In this document: piece by piece, positions 18,601 through 25,661 of the stretch
How the letters are laid out: every line of letters begins with the position of its first letter
How positions within the stretch are numbered: position 1 is the stretch's first letter
Assembly (NCBI RefSeq): GCF_016734815.1
Contig: NZ_JAERQF010000018.1
Span: forward strand, 1 to 64,000
Direction: 5' to 3'
Source of the DNA: Hymenobacter rubidus
GTDB taxonomy: Bacteria > Bacteroidota > Bacteroidia > Cytophagales > Hymenobacteraceae
Length of the DNA stretch: 64,000 nucleotides
Translations under genes and position numbers: made by a program
The notes under the pieces: generated by a model
Seen by the model: the letters and a program-made list of their open reading frames with translations, nothing else
Told to the model about the DNA's origin: nothing
The model's database searches: none

Positions 18601-18857
18601 GCGCCAGGCGGCACCGGTGGCGAATCGACTGGCCTTTTGCGAATAGCTGTGGGCCGGCGAGCAGAGACAATCGCAGGTTTCGCTTTATTTCTGGCAACGC
18701 CCATATGTTTAGGCTGGGTGGCCGGTTGGGGGTGCGCAAGTGCGGAGCCGGGTTGGGGGTGCGCAAGTGCGGAGCCGGGTCGGCGCTGCGCCCGTGTATG
18801 CGTAAGTGCGCCTGCAATGAGCAATACGCAAAGAAGGGGAATTTTAAGAGACGACAA
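15618..18857 (-). CDS. Bimodular GH3 (NagZ-like) and serine beta-lactamase-family hydrolase
   Basis: A secreted enzyme of about 1079 aa. The N-terminal half is GH3 of the beta-N-acetylhexosaminidase type: AKHFPGHGDVDADSH (about 271) carries the His/Asp pair and GLIFTDAMNMRGV (about 355) the nucleophile Asp. The C-terminal half is a class C beta-lactamase-like serine hydrolase: LASLTKMLA (SxxK near 750) and YSD. This two-domain form is common in Bacteroidota and probably acts on murein or its fragments. No ATG gives a signal peptide; TTG at 18857 does (core IPLLCVLLIAGAL), and a promoter-like TACTTTCG lies 22 bp upstream. Residues about 701-733 are an in-frame D repeat; a nine-residue duplication (PGSALAHPQ) lies near the N-terminus. 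Confidence 0.88.
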   Translation of the reverse strand: MSSLKIPLLCVLLIAGALTHTRAQRRPGSALAHPQPGSALAHPQPATQPKHMGVARNKAKPAIVSARRPTAIRKRPVDSPPVPPGAPAFTRYLHSPWVDSLMRALTPDQRAAQLFMVAAYSNRKRIDEDSISTLIKQYGIGGLIFFQGGPVRQAKLLNRYQSQSKVPLLVALDGEWGVGMRLDSVEKFPYQMSMGGETDTALLYDMGREIARQFKRLGMHVNFAPVVDVNNNPANPVIGFRSWGENPAAVARDSRQYMRGLQDAGILAVAKHFPGHGDVDADSHLSLPTVRVDRRRLDTLELPPFRSLMAGGLGGVMVAHLNVPAMDTVLGPSTLSRPIITGVLRQEMGFKGLIFTDAMNMRGVISKFPPGEADVRAIMAGNDILEFSKNIPLALRMVRAAVDSGRISQKEIDEHCRRVLALKQWAGLSHYRPIDTKNLYEDLNGPHAQYLSHRLTELSITLLRNQKNLLPLQRLDTLRMATLVLGGSPRDTTDFQKAVADYAPAAHFHASATPTLDELLALRAALRPYNLILVSLQSLGRLPATSFGISAEENMLLRELVDQRQQLVLSVFGSAYAVARVRDLDRAAAVILAYQESANAQSLAAQVLFGGTAATGKLPVTVSDKYPRGFGLRTAGRFRLRYATPEDVGMDGRLEARVDSLVGRALAAQAFPGAQVLIARRGTVVLRKSYGNQTYAGFARKEELGMKNEELKKKKAVAKQKLLANSSFLIPNSSLVTTPRVVTNEDLYDLASLTKMLAATPALLKLEADHKFSPDSTLGSYFPFLRGTNKASLKLRNVLAHQAGLQAFIPFWQAFRKKNGDLRRRYFRPDSSARFPLPAAAGLWARRDLPGRVYQQIGESPLTAKPGYVYSDLSFFLYPELVKARTGLPMDAFLQKEVYRPLGAATLGYRPTNRFPLARIVPTEVDSAFRKQLLHGTVHDEGAALLGGLSGHAGLFGDANDVAKLVQTYAWGGRYGGQQLFDKALLDDWTRCQFCPDNRRGLAFDRPATNPAVNSAKSASQRSYGHTGFTGTYFWVEPEKELVVVLLTNRVHPTRRNNKLAEMNVRTSLLQLAIEAARK
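16621..16661. repeat. Perfect 19-bp inverted repeat inside the GH3/beta-lactamase gene
   Basis: TCTTCGTTGGTAACCACGC and its exact reverse complement are separated by 3 bp. It encodes TTPRVVTNED at the edge of the beta-lactamase domain and touches the D element, so it may mark how that element arrived. Confidence 0.85.
16657..16755. repeat. D-family palindrome inserted in frame, copy D1
   Basis: GAATTAGGAATGAGGAATGA faces CAATTCCTCATTCTTCATTC, with a lysine-rich loop. On the coding (minus) strand it reads EELGMKNEEL, then a lysine/alanine linker, then NSSFLIPNSSL. It is AT-rich within a GC-rich gene and separates the GH3 and beta-lactamase domains. Confidence 0.88.
18724..18777. repeat. 27-bp tandem duplication in the GH3/beta-lactamase leader
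   Basis: Two exact copies of GGTTGGGGGTGCGCAAGTGC plus GGAGCCG in tandem encode the repeated peptide PGSALAHPQ just after the signal peptide. Confidence 0.85.
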
Positions 18858-18879
18858 GGACGGGGACCGGATGTTTGGA

Positions 18880-18887
18880 CGAAAGTA
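18880..18887 (-). promoter_or_regulatory. Candidate promoter -7 element for the GH3/beta-lactamase gene
   Basis: TACTTTCG on the minus strand, 22 bp before the proposed TTG start at 18857; it supports that start over the ATG at 19082. Confidence 0.4.
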
Positions 18888-18937
18888 GTGCGTGCCGCTA
18901 ATGCGTAATGCGAAAGCGAAGGGCGGTGCTAGCAAAG

Positions 18938-19018
18938 AAGCTGTTTTGAAAGTCGACCACCACCCGGTCGACCGCCTAGGGCGTTGGACCGGGCGGAACT
19001 GTCTTACTAAACAGCTGC
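18938..19018. repeat. C-family repeat, degenerate copy C3
   Basis: AGCTGTTTTGAAAGTCGACC opens and CGGAACTGTCTTACTAAACA with GCT closes an imperfect palindrome with CGGTCGACCGCC and GGGCGTTGGACCGGG inside. The outer AGCTGTTTA/TAAACAGCT arms also occur at C2 and C4. Confidence 0.65.
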
Positions 19019-19203
19019 TATGTAAACAATATGATACTTTACCAACCTTTCCTACTTGTAGTCTAAACGACTCCAACAGCAATTTTCACTATTTTGACAT
19101 TTCTCAATTCAATACATTGATTATCATCATTAAATTGAAAATTGGATTAATTCAAATTAATATTTTTTAATTAAATAATTTCATCTTTCTCACAATCCAT
19201 GTG
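19019..19203. other. AT-rich intergenic stretch
   Basis: This segment is strongly AT-rich (for example TTAATTCAAATTAATATTTT around 19148), in sharp contrast with the coding DNA on both sides. I see no gene. It probably holds upstream promoter sequences for the T9SS gene that follows. Confidence 0.6.
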
Positions 19204-19211
19204 TAGCTTGC
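19204..19211 (+). promoter_or_regulatory. Candidate promoter -7 element for the first T9SS protein
   Basis: TAGCTTGC, 34 bp before the ATG at 19246. The same octamer lies 19 bp before the gene at 23715. Confidence 0.4.
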
Positions 19212-19245
19212 AGCCTTGGACTGAAATGAACATACCAATCACTCT

Positions 19246-21666
19246 ATGAAAAACTTAGTACATACCAAAACTGCGAACTTGCTTTCGGCACTGTTCAGGA
19301 CTGGTTTCCTAGCATTGGGAATACTGCTGTTGTGGTCAGCAAGTGCACAGGCACAGACTACTTATTACTGGATTGGAAAAGCCAATAATAAAACCGACTC
19401 ATTTAATAACCCAGACAACTGGAGCACCTCTACAACTGGAACACCCACCGGCCGCACTCCGGCATCCACTGACATTCTTGTATTCCGAGGAGGCATTGGT
19501 GCCGTCTTCCCGGCCACCGGCATTGTGATAGACTTGGGCACCGGCGCGACCCCAGTGCAACAAACCATTGCCCAATTGCGGGTGGAAAGCGGAGGCAACC
19601 TTGCTAACGCAGTGAATATTTCCTTTTCGGCCCCGAATACGGGTGCCAATGGCGCCTTCCTGAACTTGGCCGGCGGGCTTACCGCGCCGGGAGGAACAAC
19701 CATCGCCAACGCTTTTTTTATTGAAGCTGGTTCTACGCTCAATTTCATTGCAAGCGGAAACACCAACAACCGTTTCATCGGCTTAATCATCGGCACGGGA
19801 CAAACCGCACTCATCGCGGGCAACATGACTGAGAATGTGACCAGCGGCACACCCAACCGGTTTGTAGCTCCTAGTAATGCCAGCATTCAGTTTGCCAGCA
19901 CGTCTACTTTCACCTCGACTTCCAATTCAGGCAACCTTTTTGGCACTACCGGCACGGCTACCTTCACCAGCACGCGGGTGGACTACGGTGGCTCGACCCT
20001 GCCCACTTTTACTGATGTGACCTCAACCAACACTGTCACTTTTACTTCCGGCAGTACTTTTATTCAGCAGGGCGGTGTGGACCCCTTTGGCCCCGGTACA
20101 ACCCCAGTCACGAGCTTTAGCAGCGGCAGCATCTACACCTACAATGGCGGTACCTTTTCCACCATTGGGCGTACTTATGGCAACCTCGAATATGCAGGCG
20201 GAAGCAATACGTCCACTGTGACAGGCACCCAACAGTTTGTAGTAGCCAACGACCTGACGATAACCAGCGGCACGGTTAACCTCGGCTTAACCGGCACGGG
20301 TACCGGCACGGCTGCTGCTGTAAGCCTTCAAGGCAATCTGGTTACCAACGGCGGCGTGCTCAATATTAACCCCGCCAGCACCAGCACGTTCGCATTCAAT
20401 AGCCCGGTCGCTCCGGCAACGGTGGCCGTTGCCCAAAGCATTAGCGGTACCGCTACTTCTACTGCTTCTCTCAATTTTGGTACCAACGCCCTTTTCGAAG
20501 TCAACAATCCGGCAGGCCTGACGCTGTCACGGCCGGTTACCGTAACCAAAGGCTTGGTTTTTACTGCGGGCTTGGTTACTACCACCGCTACCAATGTGCT
20601 CACACTGCCCGCTACTGCTTCGGTGACCGGCGGCAGCGATGCCCGCTACGTCAACGGGCCAGTGGCCCGCACCACTACCAGCGGTGCGTCAGCAAACATG
20701 GTATTCCCGGTGGGTAAAAGCGGCAATTATCGCCCTATAACGCTGAACATCACCGCTCAAACGAACACCGGCACCGTGACCTATACGGGCGAGCAAATTG
20801 AAACACCCCCTACACAATCCGTAGCATTTCCGCTTACCCGCGTTTCTTTCAAACGGTATTTCACGCTGGCTCCCAACATTACTCCCACTGGCTTCAACGG
20901 TACCGTAACCCTCTCTTTTGGCACGGATGACTTCGTAAACTACCCCGATGACCCCGCTTTCGTCATCGCGCGCCGTGATGGAACATCTGCCTGGGCATCG
21001 CTCGGCCATGGTTCCAACACGGGCACGGCTACCAATGGCGCACCCGTGGCTGGCACCCTGACATCCACCGCTTTTACCTCGTTCCCAACCACCATCACCG
21101 GCTTCTCGCTTGGCAATACCAGTACCGCTACTTTTACTGCTAACCCCCTGCCCGTTGAGTTGACCTATTTTGATGCCACGGCCAAAGCGCAAGCGGTGAA
21201 CCTGAACTGGACCACGGCCAGCGAGAAAAACAGCGACCATTTCGACATTCAGCGTAGCGCCGATGGCGAAACGTTCGAAACCCTGGCCACTGTCAAAGGC
21301 CAGGGCAACAGCACCAAAGTGCACGAGTACACTTTGGTGGACAGCAAGCCCTTGGCGGGCCTGTCCTACTACCGCCTGCGCCAAGTGGACATAGACGGCA
21401 CCAGTGCCTTCTCGCAAGTAGCAGCTGTGCAGGCGCTGCTTGCCTTTGACGGGGCCTACCCCAACCCCAGCGCGGGCACCATCACGTTGCCCGCTACGCT
21501 AGGCACGGTGCGTTACCGCCTCTACAACCCCATTGGCCAAACCCTGCTCAGCGGCCAAGCCGCCGGCAACGACCGCCTCGACCTCACGACCCTGCCCAAA
21601 GGCCCGCTTTTTCTGGAACTGACCGGTGATGCTGGCCGCACCACCCAACGGCTAATCCACGAATAG
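19246..21666 (+). CDS. T9SS-secreted protein with Thr/Gly-rich adhesin-like body
   Basis: An 806-aa surface or secreted protein. A signal peptide ends near SASAQAQ (residue 37). The body starts TTYYWIGKANNKTDSFNNP, like the G8/autotransporter-type proteins of Bacteroidota, and is a long Thr/Gly/Asn/Ser-rich beta-helix-like region to about residue 630. Then comes a fibronectin-like segment starting PVELTYFDATAKAQ and a T9SS type A sorting domain: AYPNPSAGTITLP, YRLYNPIGQTLLSG, LPKGPLFLEL and the end TTQRLIHE. It should be exported by Sec, then by the type IX system, and attached to the outer surface. Its last ~175 residues are nearly the same as in the protein at 22366-23592. A strong terminator follows. 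Confidence 0.88.
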   Translation: MKNLVHTKTANLLSALFRTGFLALGILLLWSASAQAQTTYYWIGKANNKTDSFNNPDNWSTSTTGTPTGRTPASTDILVFRGGIGAVFPATGIVIDLGTGATPVQQTIAQLRVESGGNLANAVNISFSAPNTGANGAFLNLAGGLTAPGGTTIANAFFIEAGSTLNFIASGNTNNRFIGLIIGTGQTALIAGNMTENVTSGTPNRFVAPSNASIQFASTSTFTSTSNSGNLFGTTGTATFTSTRVDYGGSTLPTFTDVTSTNTVTFTSGSTFIQQGGVDPFGPGTTPVTSFSSGSIYTYNGGTFSTIGRTYGNLEYAGGSNTSTVTGTQQFVVANDLTITSGTVNLGLTGTGTGTAAAVSLQGNLVTNGGVLNINPASTSTFAFNSPVAPATVAVAQSISGTATSTASLNFGTNALFEVNNPAGLTLSRPVTVTKGLVFTAGLVTTTATNVLTLPATASVTGGSDARYVNGPVARTTTSGASANMVFPVGKSGNYRPITLNITAQTNTGTVTYTGEQIETPPTQSVAFPLTRVSFKRYFTLAPNITPTGFNGTVTLSFGTDDFVNYPDDPAFVIARRDGTSAWASLGHGSNTGTATNGAPVAGTLTSTAFTSFPTTITGFSLGNTSTATFTANPLPVELTYFDATAKAQAVNLNWTTASEKNSDHFDIQRSADGETFETLATVKGQGNSTKVHEYTLVDSKPLAGLSYYRLRQVDIDGTSAFSQVAAVQALLAFDGAYPNPSAGTITLPATLGTVRYRLYNPIGQTLLSGQAAGNDRLDLTTLPKGPLFLELTGDAGRTTQRLIHE

Positions 21667-21699
21667 TAAAGCGCGAGCCCTGCATTTTGCAGGCGCTCC

Positions 21700-21753
21700 G
21701 TAACGCAAGAGTGCCCTGTTTCCTTTACTGGAAGCAGGGCACTCTTGCGTTAC
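21700..21753. terminator. Strong hairpin terminator, perfect 19-bp stem
   Basis: GTAACGCAAGAGTGCCCTG pairs exactly with CAGGGCACTCTTGCGTTAC around a 16-bp loop, 34 bp after the T9SS gene stop. There is no long T-run, so termination strength is uncertain. Confidence 0.75.
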
Positions 21754-21919
21754 AGATTGAGCAATGGCATCAGTCCTCCACAGCAGCCAAGTAGGTACGA
21801 GCAAAATCTAACATTACGTGGCCGAACATGCTAAGCTGATGAATGAGCTCAGCGAAATGCTTGATAACAAATTCGAAACAAAAAAAGACACCCAATATAT
21901 ACTTTACCCAGATTTTATA

Positions 21920-22075
21920 AAGAAGTTGTTTAGGCCGTCGGTTCTGCTCGGTCCGCCGCCGTAGGCGTCCGACCGGTTGCCGCCCGAACGAGGCGCCAAC
22001 GACCGGTGACCGACGACCGGTCGGACGCCTACGCCGTCGGACCGGCAAGCAAGACAATTCCTAAATAGCTTCAAT
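21920..22075. repeat. C-family palindromic repeat, copy C2, with outer arms
   Basis: Core at about 21949-22044: CGGTCCGCCGCCGTAGGCGT and CCGACCGGTTGCCG face CGACCGGTCGGACGCCTACG and CCGTCGGACCG. Outer arms AAGTTGTTTAGG and CCTAAATAGCTT extend it. It is a GC-rich island inside an AT-rich gap. Confidence 0.85.
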
Positions 22076-22365
22076 AGCACGAAAACATCCTGCTCCAGCA
22101 CATAATTATGATTATCACTACATAAACCGTATCTGTCGAATTATTTTGCGATACCAGCCGAGTTGTAAACTAATTAAATAATGAGTTAAACAATATTTTT
22201 TACATTTATTTTGCATAAAGTTCACTTATTCCATCGTCACGGCTCGTTGGGCTTGTTGCTTTTGGCTCTCGCTTCAATGCTCTTGTCAACTTGTGTAGTC
22301 GTTTTGCCCCGTGCTCCTCTACTGATTTACCTCTTGCACCATTAACAAACATTCCTTTCTCACCT
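22076..22365. other. AT-rich intergenic stretch upstream of the second T9SS gene
   Basis: No gene seen. It is AT-rich up to about 22215 and includes a promoter-like TATTTTGC at 22207-22214, about 150 bp before the ATG at 22366. Confidence 0.5.
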
Positions 22366-23592
22366 ATGGCAACTTGCTTACCCTTTGATGCATTTTTTAC
22401 CAAGTACCGTATCCCCTTCCTGATGGGCGCTGCCGCGTTGCTTTTTGCGCCGCTCGAGGGCTTGGCCCAGCCCAGCCCGGTGGTGCAAACATTCGACAGC
22501 CAGAGCGCTACGCCGGGAGAGCTGTCTATTTCCCAGCGCATTAACGGCAGCTACCACAACCGGACGGGTGGGCCCTTTGCCTCGGGGACAAGCACGGGCA
22601 CGTATGGCGTCAATAAAGGCAACAATGGCAACGGCACCAGCGCCACCACTACGCTTGACTTTGTGGAAAAAACCTTTGCCATGGGTTCCGGCACGGTAAC
22701 CGACAATACGTTGTCTTTTGACCTGGCCAACCCGGTAGGCACCTTCGAAGACCTGTCTAAAGTCGAAGTGTTCCTCAATATCAACGGCGCGGGCTTCCCA
22801 ACCACTGCCCAGCTCACGATAACGGGCCCAACCACGGGCACCGGCCCCAGCTACGATTTCAGCACCGGCAGCACCTACCAAAGCAACTATGCCACCACGG
22901 CGGCGCCCGTCATGTCTGCCAGCACATTTTACAATCGGGTCGTTGTTGTCCTACCCAGTGCCGCTACCTCGCGCGTGTCAGTAGGCGTACGGCTACGCCT
23001 CACCTCCGGCACCAAGAATGCGAATACGGTGCTGATTGACAACGTTGCCCTCGCCTCGGGCAACTCTTCGCCCCTGCCGGTTGAACTCACGCGTTTCGAT
23101 GCCACGGCCAAAGCCCAAGGCATAAACCTGGCCTGGACCACAGCCAGCGAGAAAAACAGCGCCCGGTTCGAGGTGCAGCGCAGCGCCGACGGCGAAGTAT
23201 TTGAAACCATCGGAACGGTGAAAGCCCAAGGAAACAGCACCCGTGTACATGAGTACGCGTTTGCGGACGGCAAACCGCTAGCCGGCCTCTCTTATTATCG
23301 CCTGCGTCAGGTCGATACAGACGGTGCCGTTTCCTTTTCGCTGATTGCAACTGTACAGTCGCCGCCAGCCGCCGAAACGGCCTACCCCAACCCCAGCACG
23401 GGCATCGTCACGCTGCCTGGCACATTGGGCACGGTGCGCTACCGCCTCTACAACCTCCTTGGCCAAACCCTGCGCAGCGGCCAGGCCGCCGGCAACGACC
23501 GCCTCGACCTCACGGACCTGCCCAAAGGCCCGCTCTTTTTGGAGCTGACCGGCGCGGCCGGCCGCTCCACCCAACGCCTAATTCACGAATAG
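22366..23592 (+). CDS. T9SS-secreted protein, 408 aa
   Basis: The start is the ATG at 22366 (MATCLPFDAFF), giving a signal peptide with core FLMGAAALLFAPL that ends at LAQ. The body (about 30-240) is a Thr/Gly/Ser-rich beta domain with VQTFDSQSATPG, as in surface proteins that hold an omega or lectin-like fold, but I name no family. The C-terminal part repeats that of the protein at 19246: PVELTRFDATAKAQ, AYPNPSTGIVTLP, YRLYNLLGQTLRSG and TQRLIHE, that is a fibronectin-like domain plus a T9SS type A sorting domain. The protein is therefore expected on the cell surface or outside. A good intrinsic terminator follows. Confidence 0.85.
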   Translation: MATCLPFDAFFTKYRIPFLMGAAALLFAPLEGLAQPSPVVQTFDSQSATPGELSISQRINGSYHNRTGGPFASGTSTGTYGVNKGNNGNGTSATTTLDFVEKTFAMGSGTVTDNTLSFDLANPVGTFEDLSKVEVFLNINGAGFPTTAQLTITGPTTGTGPSYDFSTGSTYQSNYATTAAPVMSASTFYNRVVVVLPSAATSRVSVGVRLRLTSGTKNANTVLIDNVALASGNSSPLPVELTRFDATAKAQGINLAWTTASEKNSARFEVQRSADGEVFETIGTVKAQGNSTRVHEYAFADGKPLAGLSYYRLRQVDTDGAVSFSLIATVQSPPAAETAYPNPSTGIVTLPGTLGTVRYRLYNLLGQTLRSGQAAGNDRLDLTDLPKGPLFLELTGAAGRSTQRLIHE

Positions 23593-23628
23593 CTTATAGG
23601 CGCGCTTTGGCCAGTGATTTTGAAACGG

Positions 23629-23667
23629 GCCCTGCTCTCCGCTCCGGAGGGCAGGGCTTTTGTTTTA
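23629..23667 (+). terminator. Intrinsic terminator after the second T9SS gene
   Basis: GCCCTGCTCTCCG pairs with CGGAGGGCAGGGC and is followed by TTTTGTTTT. Confidence 0.85.
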
Positions 23668-23687
23668 GACAACGTGCCGGCGTTTCG

Positions 23688-23695
23688 TAGCTTGC
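23688..23695 (+). promoter_or_regulatory. Candidate promoter -7 element for the first DUF885 gene
   Basis: TAGCTTGC, 19 bp before the ATG at 23715 and just after a terminator. Confidence 0.4.
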
Positions 23696-23714
23696 ATCCC
23701 AATCCCAGTCTCTC

Positions 23715-25523
23715 ATGAAAAAACTTGCGTTGGCCGGCCTTGTCGCCGCCGCTCTCACCTCGGCCTGCAACCAGACCAAAACCACCGAAACCGCAGCCTC
23801 CGGTGGCACCGCCGCCGACTCGACCCAGGGCCTGCCCGGCCTGTTTGCCAGCTTCTGGGAAACGCAGTCGCGCCTCGACCCCATGAGCGCCACGGCCCAG
23901 GGCGACAACCGCTTTAACAACCGCCTGCCGAATGACCAGACGCAGGCGTTTCACGACACGCTGCGCACGTTTTATCAGGACTATCTGACGCGGCTGGGCA
24001 AGTTTGACCGGGAGAAGCTGAGCGACAACGACAAAATCAGCTACGACATCTTTCAATACGACCTCAAGCAGCGGGTCGAGGGGCTAAAGCTGAACACCTG
24101 GATGCTGCCGTTTCAGCAGTTCTGGGGGCTGCCCATTACGATGGGGCAGTACGGCTCGGGGCAGGGCAACCAGCCGTTCAAGACGGTGCAGGACTACGAC
24201 AACTGGCTGGGCCGCGTGCGGGGCTTCTCGGTGTGGGCCGACTCGGCCATTGGCAACTTCCGGCGCGGCATGAAGGCCGGCGTGGTGCTGCCCAGGGCGC
24301 TGGTGGTGAAGATGCTGCCCCAGATGCGCGCCAAAGACATGCAGGTGACGGACCCCACCAAGTCGCTGTTCTACGGGCCCATTAACACCTTCCCGAAAGA
24401 TTTTTCCGACGCCGACAAAAAGCGCATCACCGAAGCCTACCGCAAAGCCATTCTCACGGAGATTGTGCCCACGTATAAGAAGCTGGGTGACTTTCTGGCC
24501 ACCGAATACCTGCCCAAATCCCGGCCCACCAGCGGCATCAACGCCGTGCCCGGCGGGCCGGAAATGTACCGCTACCTGGTGAGCTACTGGACGACGACGG
24601 AGAAAACGCCGGCCGAAATTCACGCCCTGGGCCTGCGCGAAGTAGCGCGCCTGCGCGCCGAAATGGAGCGCATGAAAACTGAGCTGGGCTTCAAAGGCAC
24701 ACTGCGGCAGTTCTTCGAAAGCCTGAAAACCAACCCCAAGGCCATGCCCTTCAAAACGGCGGAAGAAGTGCTGGCGGGCTTCCGGAAAATCCAGGCCACC
24801 ATCGACCCCAACCTGAAAAAGATGTTCGGGCGCACGCCCAAAACGCCGTTTGAAATCCGCGAAACCGAGAAGTTCCGCGAGGCGTCGGCGTCAGCCGAGT
24901 ACAACCAGGGCTCGCCGGACGGTACGCGGCCGGGCATTTTCTACGTGCCGCTGCCCAAGCCCGCCGAGTACAACGTGACGCAAGGCATGGAGTCGCTGTT
25001 TCTGCACGAGGCCATTCCGGGCCACCACTACCAGATTTCGCTGCAGCAGGAAAACTCTAGCTTGCCCAAGTTCCGCCAGTTTGCCGGCTACGGCGCCATG
25101 ACCGAGGGCTGGGCGCTGTACTGCGAGAGTCTGGGCAAAGAGCTGGGCCTCTACACCGACCCCTACCAGTACATTGGCGCGCTGAGTGATGAGATGCTGC
25201 GCGCCGTGCGCTTGGTGGTGGACACCGGCCTGCACACCGGCCAGATGACCCGCGAGCAAGCCATCGACTACATGCTCGACAACACGCCCGACAACAAGGA
25301 GAACGACACGGCGGCCATTGAGCGTTACATGGCCATTCCGGGCCAGGCGCTGGCCTATAAAATCGGGCAGCTCAAAATCCAGGAGCTGCGCGCCAAGTAC
25401 ACCAAGCAGCTTGGCAGCAAGTTCTCGCTCAGCAACTTCCACGACGAGCTGCTGAAGGACGGCGTGATGCCGCTGGCCGTGCTCGAAACCAAAATGGATG
25501 CCTGGGCGGCCCGGCAGAAGTAG
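23715..25523 (+). CDS. DUF885 family lipoprotein, putative metallopeptidase
   Basis: A 602-aa envelope protein. MKKLALAGLVAAALTSACNQ carries a lipobox (TSAC, Cys18), so the mature protein should be a lipoprotein. The rest is one DUF885 domain (PF05960). The likely metal site is HEAIPGHHYQ at residues 431-440, with EGWALYCESLG about 30 residues later, as in gluzincin-like peptidases; the family contains peptidase-like members, but the substrate here is unknown. The gene at 25662 is a tandem paralogue, about 60% identical by eye. Both hold GRVRGF/LARVSRF, YGP and TDPYQ motifs at matching positions. Confidence 0.87.
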   Translation: MKKLALAGLVAAALTSACNQTKTTETAASGGTAADSTQGLPGLFASFWETQSRLDPMSATAQGDNRFNNRLPNDQTQAFHDTLRTFYQDYLTRLGKFDREKLSDNDKISYDIFQYDLKQRVEGLKLNTWMLPFQQFWGLPITMGQYGSGQGNQPFKTVQDYDNWLGRVRGFSVWADSAIGNFRRGMKAGVVLPRALVVKMLPQMRAKDMQVTDPTKSLFYGPINTFPKDFSDADKKRITEAYRKAILTEIVPTYKKLGDFLATEYLPKSRPTSGINAVPGGPEMYRYLVSYWTTTEKTPAEIHALGLREVARLRAEMERMKTELGFKGTLRQFFESLKTNPKAMPFKTAEEVLAGFRKIQATIDPNLKKMFGRTPKTPFEIRETEKFREASASAEYNQGSPDGTRPGIFYVPLPKPAEYNVTQGMESLFLHEAIPGHHYQISLQQENSSLPKFRQFAGYGAMTEGWALYCESLGKELGLYTDPYQYIGALSDEMLRAVRLVVDTGLHTGQMTREQAIDYMLDNTPDNKENDTAAIERYMAIPGQALAYKIGQLKIQELRAKYTKQLGSKFSLSNFHDELLKDGVMPLAVLETKMDAWAARQK

Positions 25524-25538
25524 TTGCCCAGGCCATTA

Positions 25539-25636
25539 AGAACGTCATGCTGAGCTTGTCGAAGCATCTCTCCCGCAATACTAAAATCAATTAGTTGCGC
25601 GGGAGAGATGCTTCGACAAGCTCAGCATGACGTTCT
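25539..25636. repeat. A-family palindromic repeat, copy A3
   Basis: AGAACGTCATGCTGAGCTTG with TCGAAGCATCTCTCCCGC pairs perfectly with GCGGGAGAGATGCTTCGACA and AGCTCAGCATGACGTTCT. It lies between the two DUF885 genes, 15 bp after the first stop. Confidence 0.93.
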
Positions 25637-25661
25637 GTTATGATAGAGTCATTTCAGACCA

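Noticed and set aside
16779-18908. A 709-codon plus-strand frame opposite the GH3 domain
   Set aside because: The minus strand has complete GH3 and beta-lactamase motifs; the plus frame has none.
18892-19170. A 92-codon plus-strand frame
   Set aside because: It runs over repeat C3 and AT-rich intergenic DNA; no start context or domain.
21770-22101. Two minus-strand open frames of about 65-95 codons in the gap between the T9SS genes
   Set aside because: They read through palindromic repeat C2 and AT-rich DNA and have no protein-like features.
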